From Siphonodentalium dalli (Eukaryota; Mollusca; Scaphopoda; Gadilida; Siphonodentaliidae): 64,000 nt of DNA. The position numbers were made by a program, and so were the translations under genes. The stretch is taken from NCBI GenBank assembly GCA_032622095.1, contig CP136065.1, forward strand, positions 150,293,577 through 150,357,576, in the 5' to 3' direction. Shown here in pieces: positions 24,050 through 37,060 of this stretch (its first letter is position 1; each line of letters opens with the position of its first letter). The notes under the pieces were generated by a model. The model had not been told where the DNA came from. It worked only from the letters and a program-made list of their open reading frames with translations, and ran no database searches.

Positions 24050-24790
24050 GAAAGGATTTTTGAAATCCGAGAAGAAATGCAAGAGTTACGGGCCCTCAAA
24101 GTTTGCAATTTGGGCCCATGTGCTTGTGTACACATCTCCTCCGAAGATGTCGAACTGTGGATGTCATCTGATACGCCAATGCGTGCGGGCTGAAGAGAGC
24201 ACGCGGTGTGCCAAATTTGGTCAGTGTCGGTTCAGTGTTGTGGGTCAGGGGAGGGGCGGTCAGGGGTACCAATTTTTTATTCTTCTCCGAATCAGATGAA
24301 ACTTGGAATATAACATCTAAACCGCCAACCGATCTAATAACTGAAAGAAGTTCAAAAATCCATTGAAAAATGACAGAGTTGCGAGCCTTCAAACTATGCA
24401 AATTTGGGCCCATGTCCTTGTGTACACGTCTCCTCCGAAGATGTCGAACTTAGGATGTCATCTGATATCCCAGTGCGTGCGGTCTGAAGAGGGCACACGG
24501 TGTGCCAAATTTTGCCAGTGTCGGTTCAGTGCTGTAGGTCAGGGGAGGGGTGGTCCGATGTACCAAAATTTATTTCGTCTCCAAATTATATGAAACTTGG
24601 AATATAACATCTACCATGCACGTTGATCACAAAACTGAAAACAGATCGTAAATCCGTTAAAAAATGGCCGAGATTTTGGAACTCAAAGTTTGAATATGGA
24701 CCCATATTCTTCCTAATAACCAAAATGTTATTCGTCTCCGAATCAGATGAAATTTATAATAAACAAAGGAGCTGATCACAATAGTGAAAA
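24050..24790. repeat. Tandem repeat, about 300-bp units
   Basis: Two and a half units (about 24055-24345, 24350-24640, then partial) share GCCCATGTGCTTGTGTACAC, CTCCTCCGAAGATGTCGAAC and a GTCAGGGGAGGGG word. The frames across them are repeat by-products. Confidence 0.75.
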
Positions 24791-25015
24791 TTTTTTAAAT
24801 CCATTGGAAAATAACGAAGTTACGGGACCTCAAATTTCGCAATTTGTGCCAGGTTGACAATTTCCTAACCACGTCACATAATTTCGAGGCAGGGGTGGGG
24901 TCAATCACAAACACTTGAGATAAAAATACACATGGGAGGACAACATATAATCACAATACTTAAAATTTTTAGTTCCTAAACTGCGATTCTTTCAGCTCTA
25001 GATTTGAGATATTAT

Positions 25016-27744
25016 TATACTTCCATGGTGTAACCAAGGAAGTATATTGTTTTTCTATTGCGGTCATTTTCTGTTTAATTGTAAATACTCAGAAACTAAT
25101 GGGAGGAGGACAGCGAAATCTCTAGTAAATGTAGGCATCTAAAGGATACTCAAAATGAAGGTACCGCGATTTCGGCCCAACTTTTTTTGGCAGAGTGAAA
25201 TTAAAAACAAAATTATTTTTCACTATTATTATTATTATTATTATTATTAAAATACTCGACACTTTTGTAATCACTATATTTCGGAAAGTATGAGCAGTAG
25301 AAAACTAAAAGTTGGTAATTATGTTGGGGCAAATGAGTTGTGTGCCTTAGTCGCATAACGAATATTGTCCGCGCTTTCCTGCAGAGTTATCTCCCTTTAT
25401 TTGAAAAAATGTCATTTTATTATCTCGGAAATTATAAGGAGCAGAGCATCGAAAATTAGACTGTATGCACATCTCGATATGCACTACTGCCCACGGGCAT
25501 AAAAACTTGTGTCCGCGCTGTCCCTGAAGAGTTACCACCCATAAATAGGGACACACTACACACCAGGATAAATAAACAATTTTTTATTTTTTTTATAAGT
25601 ACAGAGCTCTAAATTTTTTATAGCATATTCCGAATTGGACGAGAGATTCGGACTGGAATATACCGCTTAAACATGTTTTTACCCAGGACTTTCCGCGTTA
25701 CGGAGTACGGAAATATTGCAACTATTTTCCAAACCGGGTGATTAAAGAGCAAGATAATGTCGTAGCAGGTACGTTGACATACTTTATGTACGTCCCAGAA
25801 GTTTGACGGCTATACTATAAATGTAACATGCCCAACGGAGAATGCGTGTTGAGAATGGGTTGAGACTTTAGGAAAATTCCATGAAAATTGCAAAGGGGAG
25901 AAATTCAAACATCGAGATAATTTTTTTTGACGAGTACATCTGATGGCTAGTGTTCACACGCATCTAGAGGGCGATTTTCTAATTTTCAGATGGAATGGTT
26001 TACTCGTGACAACACTATATATCATAAATGTGTATACTTATGTAGTCTATCACTAGCCGATTTTTAGCCCCAAATCCAAACGGCCTAATATAGGAGCGAG
26101 TTTCACGCTGGAGCATGTAAGCCGGTATACTGTAGGTATGCCTACAAAATTTGACCGCTCTACAATAAACTCAACCTGCTCAAGGGAGTGTTTGTGTCGG
26201 GTAGGTGCAGATTTGGCAAATTCCACCGAAGATCACATGGGGAAAATTACTCCGAAAATCGGATATTGAGATAAAAACTTTTCGACGAGTGGATGTCATA
26301 AGTAGTATCTAAACGCAAGATTAGTACGCTTTTTAAAGATTTAGATTGGACGGTTTAACCCTGGTAGCGTATAATGTTGTAACGGGTGATATATATTATT
26401 CAAATTCAAACCCTCTCTTCATGACGCAAATTCAAACAGACTTGTCAAGAAGCAAGGCAAATGCATGAACATGCTCATCGATATACTATATCGGTATGTC
26501 CGCTGTACTATAAAAGTAACCTATTGTCACGATTTGACCTGTCCAAAACACTCCCCGGACAAAAGTGTTCCTAGGTATCAAATTTCGTCGAAAACCGTTC
26601 GTTTTACACGATTTGACCTTGAACTAACCATTTCGAAGGTCAATGTCAGGTCGGGGTCACGATTTGACCCACCCAAAAGACTCCCCTGACAAAAGTACCC
26701 CTAGGTGTCAAATTTCGTTGAAATCGGTCTTTTTTACCTGATTTTACAAAAGGATTGACCTTTTTGGAGGTCAAGGTCAGGTCAGGGGGTCACGATTTGA
26801 CACGTCCAAAACACTCCCTGGACAAAAGTACCCATATTTATCAAATTTTTGTCAAAATCCGTCCAGCAGGTTTCCCGGTCATAGCTAACAGACAAACAAA
26901 CAGACAGACAGATGTCCCAAAATATATATTGAACTAGCAGATGAGCCCGACGTTGTCCGGGCTATTCAAAAACCAAATTTCAAGTCGATAGCTCTACCCA
27001 GCCCGACGTTGTCCGGGCTATTCAAAAAACAAATTTCAAGTCAATAGCTCTACCCGTTTCCGAGATCTGGTCTGCGCATGCGCGAAGCTGGCGCCGCATG
27101 GACTCGGCGACCCGATAAAATTCGTATCCGGGGCAAGATACATTCACACACCAACTTTCAAGTCGATAGCTCCACCCGTTTCCGAGATCTGGTCTGCGCA
27201 TGCGCGAAGCTGGCGTCGCACGGGCTCGGCGACCCGATAAAATTCCTATCCGGGGCAAGATACATTCACATAGCAAATTTCAAGTCGATAGCTCTACCCG
27301 TTTCAGAGATCTCGTCTGCGCATGCGCGAAGCTGTAGTCGCACGGGCTCGGCGACCCGATATAATTCGTATCCGGGGCAAGATACATTCACATAGCAAAT
27401 TTCAAGTCGATAGCTCCACCCGTTTCCGAGATCTCGTCTGCGCATGCGCGAAGCGGGCGCCGCACAGGCTCGCCAATATGACAACGTCCACCGCCTGGTC
27501 AAACTACACACACGTACCAAGTTTCGTCCCGATCGGTCGAGAATCGTAGATTTGTATAAATGACAGACATACAGACAGACAGACAGACAGACAAACAGAG
27601 GTCTTCAAAATATATATGAGATTTAGAAATGTCAATGCAGGTGCGCCATCGGATCATAAGGTACCAATATGCATTCGCATGAAGAGGAACACACATATAC
27701 GCATAACACTCACATCGGATGGGATGGGATACCATGGAAGTATA
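25016..27744. mobile_element. 2.7-kb element with TATACTTCCATGG inverted ends
   Basis: The left end TATACTTCCATGGT is matched by ACCATGGAAGTATA at the right (27731-27744), a 14-bp inverted terminal repeat. Its interior has diverged tandem units with CGATTTGACC and CAAAACACTCC words (26400-26930), and the NRF-1-type 122-bp repeat at 26938-27600 appears nested near the right end. No transposase was recognised. Boundaries are inferred from the inverted ends only. Confidence 0.55.
26938..27600. repeat. 122-bp tandem repeat with NRF-1-like palindromes (copy 2)
   Basis: Same head (GATGAGCCCGACGTTGTCCG, itself repeated at 26998) and same GACA tail as 2304-2757. Units start near 27031, 27153, 27275 and 27397. 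TGCGCATGCGCG is at 27073, 27195, 27317 and 27439, spaced exactly 122 bp. Confidence 0.85.
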
Positions 27745-29064
27745 TCTGATTCCATGGAATCTGACCTCTAGTTTTATATTCATTTTATTTTAGTATATGT
27801 AATTGGTTTTGGAAAAAAATTTACATCTCAATGAACAAATCTGAGAAATTTGCCCCCTCCCCAAACATATGTGGGGACATCCCTGCGAGAATAGGACATG
27901 TGTGATTTATTTGGATGTCTGACTATATTGACCTAACAATATTTCCTTGATCTTGAACCCCAGTGTATTCTCTTATATATAGGAGAATACACTGGTGCAG
28001 GGTCTTTATTGCTGTACCAGCATAGCTCTGGTAATGAAATGGTTAATACTAATACTATTATAAAAATGTGTAAACTGTCAAACAGTTAGAGTTGTATTTG
28101 AGATTGCTGTAAACACATAGGATTAAATTTCATTCACACACCTCTTTCTCTCTTAGCCTGATAAATGTGGATATTGAGATAAAAGTTAATTACTTTATAA
28201 TGACTGGACACACAGCTGTGAGCACTGTGAGAATTAAGGCTGGTCAGTTCCTGCAATGTCATATAACTAAAGTGTAAGGCTTTTAATGGTGTGAACCTTG
28301 CAGGGATCTGGTGTGGGGTGGCAGGGACATGCAGTTGTGGTGGTGGGGGAGGGGGGTTGGGGGGGGGGCAAGGGTTTAAAACAAGGATTTGAATTTTTTT
28401 TGTTTTAAGAGTTATGTCCCTGGGCCCTGGCTCTGCCCCTATTTGACCCAGTGACCCCATTTGAACAAATCTGAACCCCAGTCACACAAGGACTCTCCAT
28501 ACCAAATGTAAGCTAAATCGGTCAAATGGTTCAAAAGAAGCAGTCATTCTAAGAATAGAGTTATGGCCCTGGTTTCTCATCTAATCAATCTGGTGACCTC
28601 ATTTTAACAAATCTGAATGTGAGTCATCTAGGGAACATCCACACCAAATATGAATCCATACGGCCTTATAGTTCAGTAAAAGAAGTCGTTCTAAGAATTA
28701 CTATGGAGGAATAGAGTTATGGCCCTGCTTTCACAACTATTTCACCCAGTGACCTCATTTGAACAAATCTGAATGTGATTCACCTAGGGAACATCCACAC
28801 CAAATATGAACGCGTTACGTCTTACAGTTCGGGACGAGAAGATATTCTTGACGGACGGACGGACAGACAGACGGATGGACGGACGAGGAGTGATGACTAT
28901 AGCTCCACCGGAGACTTCGTCTCAGGTGAGCTAAAAAGGGCCATAAGTCAACGTCTGGAAGAACACACAGATAAGGCTGATAACAATTTTCCTAAAAAAT
29001 TTGGCTAGGCATATGGGCTGACAAAGATTTTGCAAAACTAGACAAAGTAAAGAAATATATATAC
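27745..29064. other. Intron 2 part before exon 2
   Basis: 27775-28010 resembles 22975-23220 (ACATCTCAATGAACAAATCT, GGACATCCCTGC). 28390-28940 is the second copy of the unit at 22130-22640 and ends in GACGAGGAGTGATGACTATA and CTCAGGTGAGC. 28318-28370 is G-rich and could form a G-quadruplex. No gene was recognised. Confidence 0.6.
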
Positions 29065-29376
29065 CTGGAGAGCCACCACATTTCTTTGTTGGTTCCCGAG
29101 GTCCCACTTTTTGAAACATTGGAAACTGAAATCGAGTTCGCCATCGAGTATCCGAGTTGAAAGGATTTAAGGTGAACTTTTGCTGTCCTGCATTTCTTGG
29201 GTATGAACTAAGTCTCACAGTATATGATATATCCTTTGAAAACAGAGAACCATTATTCTTGAACTCTCCATCAAACACAACTCCACCGATGTATTCCCTC
29301 GTGTTATTGACAGTCGAGTTCACGAATAGAAGAAAGTCTGTCATAACATCTTCATCCGTGAAACTCTTCAAATTTT
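29065..29376 (-). CDS. ABCA3-like exon 2: first extracellular loop
   Basis: 312 bases encode residues 105-208. It carries the NSTVNNTREY stretch with two potential N-glycosylation sequons, GVVFDGEF, and RTRFQFPMFQKVGPREPTKK, which matches the PGPREPT region of ABCA3. The acceptor is ATTATCTTCAG and the donor is CCAG/GTATAT. The first two bases complete a Glu codon from exon 1 and the last base starts the Gly completed in exon 3. The frame is fully open. Confidence 0.95.
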
Positions 29377-30232
29377 CTGAAGATAATAAAAAATAGTGAT
29401 CAGAAGATTGTACATGTTCATTATTCGGGGAGATGAATATGTTTTCCAGATTCCTTAGCTCCAGTTACAACAGCAACAGCAAGAAAACAACAAAATATTT
29501 AGAAAAATATAATCTAATTTCATGTAAAGAAACACAGTTCATGACCACAGTTTATACATGTATGTTTACATAAAGATGCTAAAATACACACATGTGATCC
29601 TCTTAAGTACTGTAGGTGGATGCGCATCATTAATGTATTGACATCAAAGCACATGCATGTAAGGAAAGTGGTTCAAAGTGGAAAGGATAATTTAATAAGT
29701 TCTGCCCATTTGAAACAATAAAGTCACATTCGAGAAGGTATCCATCTGTTTGTTGCACACTGCACAGATAAATTCACATTGGCTAGCAAGCAAAAGTTTG
29801 CATTATTGACAGAATGTGTCTATGTGATGGGTGAAAAGAGTTAATTATTTCAAAACTAATCAATAAATCAATGCAAAAACCCATACAGGTGAAGATTGTG
29901 CCTTGATAAATAAGAGGTGAGCTATGAGATCTCAGATTGAAAATAGTTTAGTTACAATATCGTATTAGCATGTGTCTACGGAATTGGTGGGAAGGGTTAA
30001 TTTTTTCTGAGCCAATCATTGGAAAGATATGGAAAAAACTATACAGGTGATGCGTGTGTCATCCGGAACCCTTTAATGAAATTTCAACAAGATCGGAGGA
30101 AAAATGTTATCGCATCAGATAGCACATGTCAATGTGATGGATTGGAAGGGTCAATAATTTAAAAACTGATAAATACAAAAACTATACAGGTGAGAGGTAT
30201 GTCAATTATAAACCTGAATATAAAATACTAGC
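29377..30232. other. Intron 1 part
   Basis: From about 29690 to 30210 there are two or three diverged units containing GCATGTGTCTACGGAATTGG and GGGTTAATT words. Similar units are at about 48880-49140. Non-coding. Confidence 0.55.
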
Positions 30233-33200
30233 TGAGCATTTTTTGTAATTCAAGATGGCGTCCAAGATGGCTGCCATTTTCCTGTAAGTCAGCTTGATGC
30301 AATTATAGTGAGAACATCTCGTCATATGTACACACATGTATATATTGTATATATTTATGTGAAGCTAAGACATAACGCCACCTTTATGTGCCAAAATTGG
30401 AACTCCTCGTCCAAGATGGCCGCCAAAATGGCTAACGGAAGTGGAATTTTTACGTTTTTTACTAATATCTTTAAGATAAGTTTCTGTGGTTTGGAACTGT
30501 TTGCGAATTGTGACTTTATTTCTGTATTTAGCATGTTAACTGACCACTGGAGCAATGAAATATGCTGTTCGTGGGGTCCACATCCCTTCCGATCACTCAC
30601 AAATTTGATTTTACAAAACGCGGTATAACATTTCACAAAATATCCCCATTGGGATTCTAGTCATATTTCATCAAGAAGTGGGAAGAACTGTCAAATGTAA
30701 GTGATGCATTGTATATCTTATTGATATTCGAACTCAATGGTACCAAAATTGTCACTTTGGCTCAAAATGGCTGCCAAAATGGCCGCAAAAATATGGAAAA
30801 TGATAAGTATTATCCCAGCGTGCCATGCAACCGCTTACAAGTTGTGGTGATGCGCACAATTGAATATTCTGTCTTATATAGCTTGACTACTAACATTTCT
30901 TATGTATCTCGGGTATTTGTTACTATTTTAACCACTGAAATACCAGAATTATTCGAAATTATTCTGTCACAAACCTGATATCAAAATCGGCAAAAAAAAT
31001 CGCTGTTCAGGTTTGAGCCAGTTTTTAAAAGTAAAATGGAACTATGTTTGTTATCAAAGATGTTTTGATATGTGTTACATGTGTCATACTGAGTTGTTTT
31101 AAAACAAATTACTCAAGATGGCTTCCAAAATGGCAACCAAATTTGGTAAACATTATTATATACATATACATATGTGTATATACGTGGTGTATATGTATAC
31201 ATAATCAATTGTGACTCGCATGCTACTTAATCAACTAAATTATCTATTCTGGTTGTCCCGGTACCCTACGAGACACGACAAGTTCATTTTGAGGAATGCA
31301 ATATGGATTTTGCCAAAAACTTCCTTGTTTTTGAACGGAAATGGGCAGAACGTTGAAACGGAACTGAGAGGGATCATACTGTGTGGCTATTCTGGCCCAA
31401 TAGCTCCAACATTGATCAACTTAATACAGTGTGTATGTCTGTTGAATGTATGGTCATATGCGAGGTGCGTCGGTACACATGGTGAAATGTATAGGTGTAG
31501 AAGGAGTAGCTGTATGGTGATGTGTGAGGTGAACATGTTTACAGTGAGTGGCTGTCTGGTCATTGAAGTGGTGTATGGGCATAACGAGAGCAGCTGCACT
31601 GTCCTGTATGTATATATGGAGTGACTGTGATCAGGGGTGGGATGTACAGATGTACATTGGGTGGCTGTATTGTCATGGGTGGTGTATATGTATACATGTG
31701 TTGGGTGTATGGTAATGGATGGGTGTGTGTATAAATAGGGTGTGGGTGTATGGTTATGTGCAATGTGTATATGTGTACATGGAATGACTGCACGGTCATT
31801 GTTGAAGTGTATATGCATACCTGATCACCTGGTGTACACTTTGATGGCCATTGAAGGCTAGTGTATATAGAGAGTGACCTCATGGTGATGGGTGGAACGT
31901 ATATGTTTATATGTAGGGCCTATTGTATTGTCATTGGTGGTGTGTACAAGCATACAGTGAATAGATGAATGCTCATGGAGATGGTGTATAAGTATACAGC
32001 GAGTGGCTGAATTGTCACGGTTGAGCTGTATATGCAAGTCTGAAGTGTGCGAATGGTCGTGTGCGCGGGGTATTGGTATATCTAGAAGGGCTGTATGACC
32101 ATTGATGGGGTATATATATACACCTGGAGTGACGCTGTGGTCATGGGTGAGGTGTATATGTATATAATGAGTGAATATATGGCCATGACACGGCCAATAT
32201 GTATATAGGGATTGACAGTATGGCAACATTAATGGTGGGTGAATTGATATACAAGGAGTGACTATGATCACGAATGTGGTTTATGAGTATACAGCGAGAG
32301 GCTGAATTGTCATGGGTCAGGTGTATATGCAAGTCTGGAGTGTATGAATGGCCGTGTGCGCGGTACGGGACATTGATATATCTAGAAGGGCTGTAAGGCC
32401 ATTGGTGAGGTCTATATGTATATACCTGGAGTGATTCTATGGTTTTGGGTTGGGTGTATATGTATATCTTGAGTGGCTATATGGCCACGGGTGTCGCAAA
32501 TATGTATATATACAGGGAGTGAGACTGTATGACCACTGGTGAGGCAAATATGTATACAAGAAGTGATGCATGATCATGGATGTAGTGAACATGTATACCA
32601 GGAGTGAATGTATGGTCATCGGTGAGGTGTATATGTATATCTTTAGTGGCTATATAACTATGCATGTGGCAAATAAATATACATGTCGTGTGAGGTGTAG
32701 GAGTATACCTGGTGTGTCTGCATGGTTATTCATGGCTATATGGCCATGGTTGGTGTATGGGTAAACCCAAGTTTGGCTGTATGTTAATGGGCGAGGTGTA
32801 TGTCTATACAGCGAGTGGAACATGGCCATTTATGTGGTACTCATGTATATATGGAGTGACTGCATGCTCATGTGTGATTTGTACTGGTGCACCTTTGTGT
32901 GACTATCGCTTTCCACAATAACTCAAGGATATGTTAATCGATAGAGGTAATATCAGAGTGTTCTCCGCATTAATTGCGTTTTATATGCAATGTGAAGAAA
33001 ACTGTTTTCCTGACAATAGTTTATAAGTTAATCAATTTTGATGCTAATGGGCCAGAGTAGCCAAATAATATGATCCCTTTCAGTTCAGTTTCAACGTTCT
33101 GTCCGTTTCCGTTAAAAACATGGACAGAATCCCAAAAGAGGTGTTCGGCAAAATCCATACTGCATCCCTTAAAATGAATTTGTCGTGCCTCATATGGTGC

Positions 33201-34189
33201 TGGGACAACCAGAATATAAGATTTAGTTGTCAATTGATTAAGTAGCATGTTTAATAACCAAGTGAGTCACAATTTACTACCATTTCGGAACAGCAGAGAA
33301 TAATGTTAGGAATATAAACTTTTTACCAAATTTGGTTGCCATTTTGCAAGTCATCTCGATTAATATTGTCTAAAACACCACACTATGACATATTTAAGGC
33401 ATATCAAAATAAAAAGAACCTTTGATACTAAAAATAGTTCCATTTTACTTGAAAAAAATGGTCCAAACATGAACAGTGATTTTTTGCCGAGTTTGATGCT
33501 GTTTGTGATAGAAAAATCTAATAATTCTGGTAATTTCAGAATAGTAAATATTAAAAATGAATCAAGGTGCCTAAGAAATGTTGGTATTCAATGTATATAA
33601 GACAGAATAATCAATTGTGTGCATCACCACATCTTGTACGCGGTTGCATGGCACGCTGGGATAATAATTACCATTTTCCATATTTTGGCGGCCATTTTGG
33701 CAGCCATTTTGAGCCAAAGTGAAAATTTTGGTACCATTCAGTTCGATTATCAATACAATATAGAATGCATCACTTACATTGCACAGTTCTTCCCACTTCT
33801 TGATGAAATATGACCAGAATCCCAATGGGGATCTTTTGTGAAATGTTATACCGCGTTTTGTAAAATCGAATTTGTGAGTGATCGGAAGGGGCGAGGACCC
33901 CACGAACAGCATATTTCATTGCTCAAATGGTCAGTTAACATGCTAAATACAAAATAATGTCACAATTTAAAAAACGTAAATATATTCCACTTCCGGTCGC
34001 CATTTTGGAGGCCATCTTGGACAGGGAGTTCCAATTTTGGCACATAGAGGTGACGTTATGTCTTAGCTTCACAAAAAGTATACACGTGTATACATATGAC
34101 AAGATGTTCTCACTATAATTGCATCAAGCTGACTTATAGGAAAATGGCAGCCATCTTGGACGCCATCTTGAATTACAAAAAAATGCTCA
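30233..34189. mobile_element. Complete long-TIR element with minisatellite core
   Basis: The left arm at about 30233-31427 and the right arm at about 33018-34189 are inverted copies of about 1.18 kb. The ends read TGAGCATTTTTTGTAATTC and its complement. Both arms carry repeated CAAGATGGC/GCCATCTTG words. The middle, about 1.6 kb, is a minisatellite. I see no transposase, polymerase or integrase frame, so it is a non-autonomous foldback-type element. It sits in intron 1 of the ABCA gene. A target duplication could not be settled. The partial copy is at 1-2303. Confidence 0.8.
31430..32895. repeat. Minisatellite core, about 42-44 bp unit
   Basis: About 34 diverged units of a GGTGTATATGTATACAGGGA and GTGACTGTATGGTCATGG type, all in the same orientation, unlike the head-to-head array of copy 1. 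Confidence 0.82.
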
Positions 34190-35096
34190 AAGCGGATTTT
34201 AGCGGATTTTGGATATGTTATAGAGGAGAGCTTCCTCTTCAAAATGGTATAAAAACCAACTTAGTCCGAATTTTTTCTAGGTTGACCCTAAAATTTTAGT
34301 TTATCGACCAGACTATACCCCGAGTCACCACACCAAATTTGATAGGAATATGACCAGCGGTTAGGGAGAAAAATGTTCACACAGAGATGGATGGACATAT
34401 CCTACTCTTTTGTATATACAGATGAACATGATGGGATAAACCAGAGCAATACAAATTCATGGGGGTTCACAGGAGAGCGTCAATTTATATTGAGCAATTG
34501 ACATCATTTCTGCAAAACATCGGTTTTGAATAACACAAATAATACCATAGCACTTGCCACCTGTAGCATTTAGACCCCACACAATTGGACCATACTTACT
34601 TGCAAGCCATTAATCACATCCGACAAATGATAAACAAATGAAACTCCAGGAAAATGCTATCACATATTTAATTAATTTCAAATATAAACCTGGACCAAGA
34701 TCCCTGGATAATGGTCCGGCTATGATAGGCAGGCATATTGAAGTGCATAATTGATTAACATTGATAATTTGATATAATGTTGATAAGACATGATGGAATT
34801 ATCTGAGATGCAGGTAATTTTAGGAATTTTCAAAAAATATGATATGACAGAGGTGAATATTGGAAAGATATGCAACTCTGGCCGAGATTGCTTTGAAAGA
34901 CCTTGTGATGGTGAATAATATCCATACATAAATTTCATTCAGATTGGACAACCAGTGGCTGATCAAGATAAATGTTTGGATGGACGAAGGCACACATCGA
35001 TGGATATATACATGTAATCCAGTATACTCCCAGTATTTGAATATGGGTAAAATTATGAAGAAGAAAATCAGTATATGCACATGTGACACAACTTAC
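34190..35096. other. Intron 1 part next to exon 1
   Basis: AT-rich intron. Nothing was recognised apart from an extension of the exon 1 frame past its splice donor. Confidence 0.65.
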
Positions 35097-35409
35097 CTTC
35101 TGTGAAGAAAGGAAATTTTTCCTTGAGCCGTGACATTACTCTTTTTACAGCTGGGTGTGGAGGCATGTACGCAAGCTTGTGTGGGAGCTCCATGGAGCCA
35201 TCAACCTTAGGGAATACACTAATTTCACAACTATTCCAGTTGGTAGCATTTGGTATACTAGTCCTATCAACTTCCTGCCTAATTAATATGAGAAGTAACA
35301 TAAAACTTGTTGGCAAACCAATTTGAAATAATGTCGTGATAAGTTTCCGCTTCTGCAGTGTGAAGTTCTTCCACAGTAGAAGGAAAAATTGCTGTAGTGT
35401 TCTAGACAT
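35097..35409 (-). CDS. ABCA3-like exon 1 (first coding exon): start codon and helix 1
   Basis: 313 bases encode residues 1-104 plus one base. The start ATG at 35409 sits in AAAAATGT, with A at -3. The sequence starts MSRTLQQFFLLLWKNFTLQK, the usual ABCA N-terminus, and a hydrophobic helix follows at about residues 23-43 (ITTLFQIGLPTSFMLLLILI). Next comes the start of the extracellular loop with IPNATNW (a sequon) and ELAYMP-like HKLAYMPPHP. The donor is GAAG/GTAAGT. The frame stays open beyond the donor by chance. The protein is expected to be a multi-pass membrane transporter. Confidence 0.96.
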
Positions 35410-35454
35410 TTTTCAATCTGCTAGGACAGTTTCTTGCACTGAAGATCTTTACAC
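35410..35454 (-). other. 5'UTR part of the first coding exon
   Basis: A good acceptor (TTATTTTCAG) lies at 35455-35464 on the minus strand, so the leader is probably spliced. A second CTTCAG acceptor occurs closer to the ATG, near 35440. The upstream non-coding exon and promoter were not identified. Confidence 0.5.
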
Positions 35455-37060
35455 CTGAAAATAAACATGACATAAAGCGCATAAATAGAAAAAGCATAAT
35501 GTGTTTATAACTTAAAAGTCCTTTGGTGATTTGTGCTCGCTATCATGAGCCGGGGTTCAAATTCCACTCAATCCCCCAAAAAATTGCACTGTCTCAAAAA
35601 CACATGCTTCTAAAAATCAGCGCCTTGTGTTTTATATAGGCTCAGGCATAGAGCAACGTTGAGCATGTCTCGGAGATGTATATATAACATGCTATTGTGC
35701 CATATCTACTATATATACACAATAGAGACATTAAAATGTGCATGTAGTGCGACGTTGGAATACAGCGGCCATTTGAGCTTCCTTATTTGGAGTCACTTCG
35801 GTGGACTTATGTTATTGATATCAGACTTTCATGGCAACAGTGGCCATCTTGTTTTTTTTTCAGCTGTATGTTACTAGAGAGTTTTAAAAAACTACTAAAT
35901 ATTAGTTTAGCCATAGTATGAAAATTGTGGTAGTTCAGGGGTCTGATTACATAACATGGTTACCATGGCAACATACATGTACTATATAACTTTGAGCCAC
36001 ATGCATTTGGCGATTATTGTAGCAGTCCTGACTAGAATTTTGTTGTATGTTTGACACAAAAAATCATTTGAAATCATATCTTCCGTTCTTGGCTGCTGTC
36101 AAACATAAAGTGGCAGGTTGCTATGAAAACAGTATGTAAAATGTGTATGCATATTTTGAGAAACCACATCTCAACAGCGAGGTGACAAACTATAATGGGG
36201 CGGATACTATTAGATGACAAAATTATGCAATCTACGAAAAGCTCCATTAAAGTTGGCACACAAGTACAACACATGACTATATAAGTCCATTTGAATATTA
36301 GAGGTGGAAAATGCCAATCGTTGCCATGACAACCATTTGTAAAACGCCACCTTTTCTCCAAATTCTAGCCATTATGTCACAGTGTAGTTAAAATATGGCT
36401 ATGATGTTACTCCTTTGTTCATAGAGTCCAGTTTATAGGATAATGGATGGTTATTGTCGAGATCTACATTATTTTACAAAACAACGATCCATTATTTTAA
36501 TAAGGGACGTTCAATATCCAATTTAATTTTAATGAAGGTTATTTTACTATCGAAATATTTCATTTTATATGACTTCAGGTGTGATACCATAATGTATGGA
36601 CGTAGCTATCTATAGACAACGGGTTTCAAGTATAATATCGCTCTTATGGATTGCTAGAACATGACAGAAGGGATATACCTATATCTAGAGCCTCGTCGCT
36701 TGGGTTGGTGTGAGGGGGTGGGTCTATAACTTCGAATTCCAGGCATGTCATTTCACGAATAGGTATTGAATTTTCAACTGTTAAATTTCTCGAATCTGAT
36801 TCCGTTCCCGTGTGGCATGTTGTAGCACCACTTACGATAAAACCTAAACTAATATAGTAATGTATATGTTAATGTAGTCCTTCGATCTTTAGTATTACCC
36901 GCGACCTCGAACTACAAGATCGCCAAATCTCCGATTATGCATATCGCTGCACCAATCTGCCATTCAATGTATACCGGTAATTCACCGCAAAATCCGAAAT
37001 ATGCCGCATAAATAATTTAATACAAATGCCGAAATGTAAGGGCAAAACTCCCGATGATAT
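35455..37060. other. Region upstream of the first coding exon
   Basis: No exon was recognised. The leader exon and promoter of the ABCA gene should be here or further right. GTTCAAATTCC at about 35553 resembles a tRNA B box but has no A box partner. Confidence 0.5.

Larger units (their letters stand above)
1..35454 (-). other. ABCA3-like ABC transporter gene, 5' portion (gene span in window)
   Basis: Nine minus-strand coding exons (described singly) join without a frame break into 635 codons. The order of conserved ABCA features is intact: N-terminal WKN motif and first helix, extracellular loop with a PGPREPT-like segment, EKEKKLK helix-2 tail, ESMKMMGL segment, FFSK segment, YGIPQPWYF segment, then NBD1. 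Vertebrate ABCA3 is about 1,700 residues, so roughly 37 percent lies here. The gene runs out of the left edge. Family members are lipid exporters or flippases of internal or plasma membranes, but the substrate of this protein cannot be read from the sequence. Introns are 0.6 to 8.9 kb and are packed with mobile elements, including a Crypton on the same strand. No frameshift or stop was seen in any exon, so the gene appears intact. Confidence 0.93.

Noticed and set aside
30233-34189. Maverick/Polinton-type giant element
   Set aside because: Long TIRs fit, but no polymerase, integrase, ATPase or capsid frame exists between them.
35553-35570. tRNA B-box-like word GTTCAAATTCC
   Set aside because: No matching A box and no cloverleaf was found around it.
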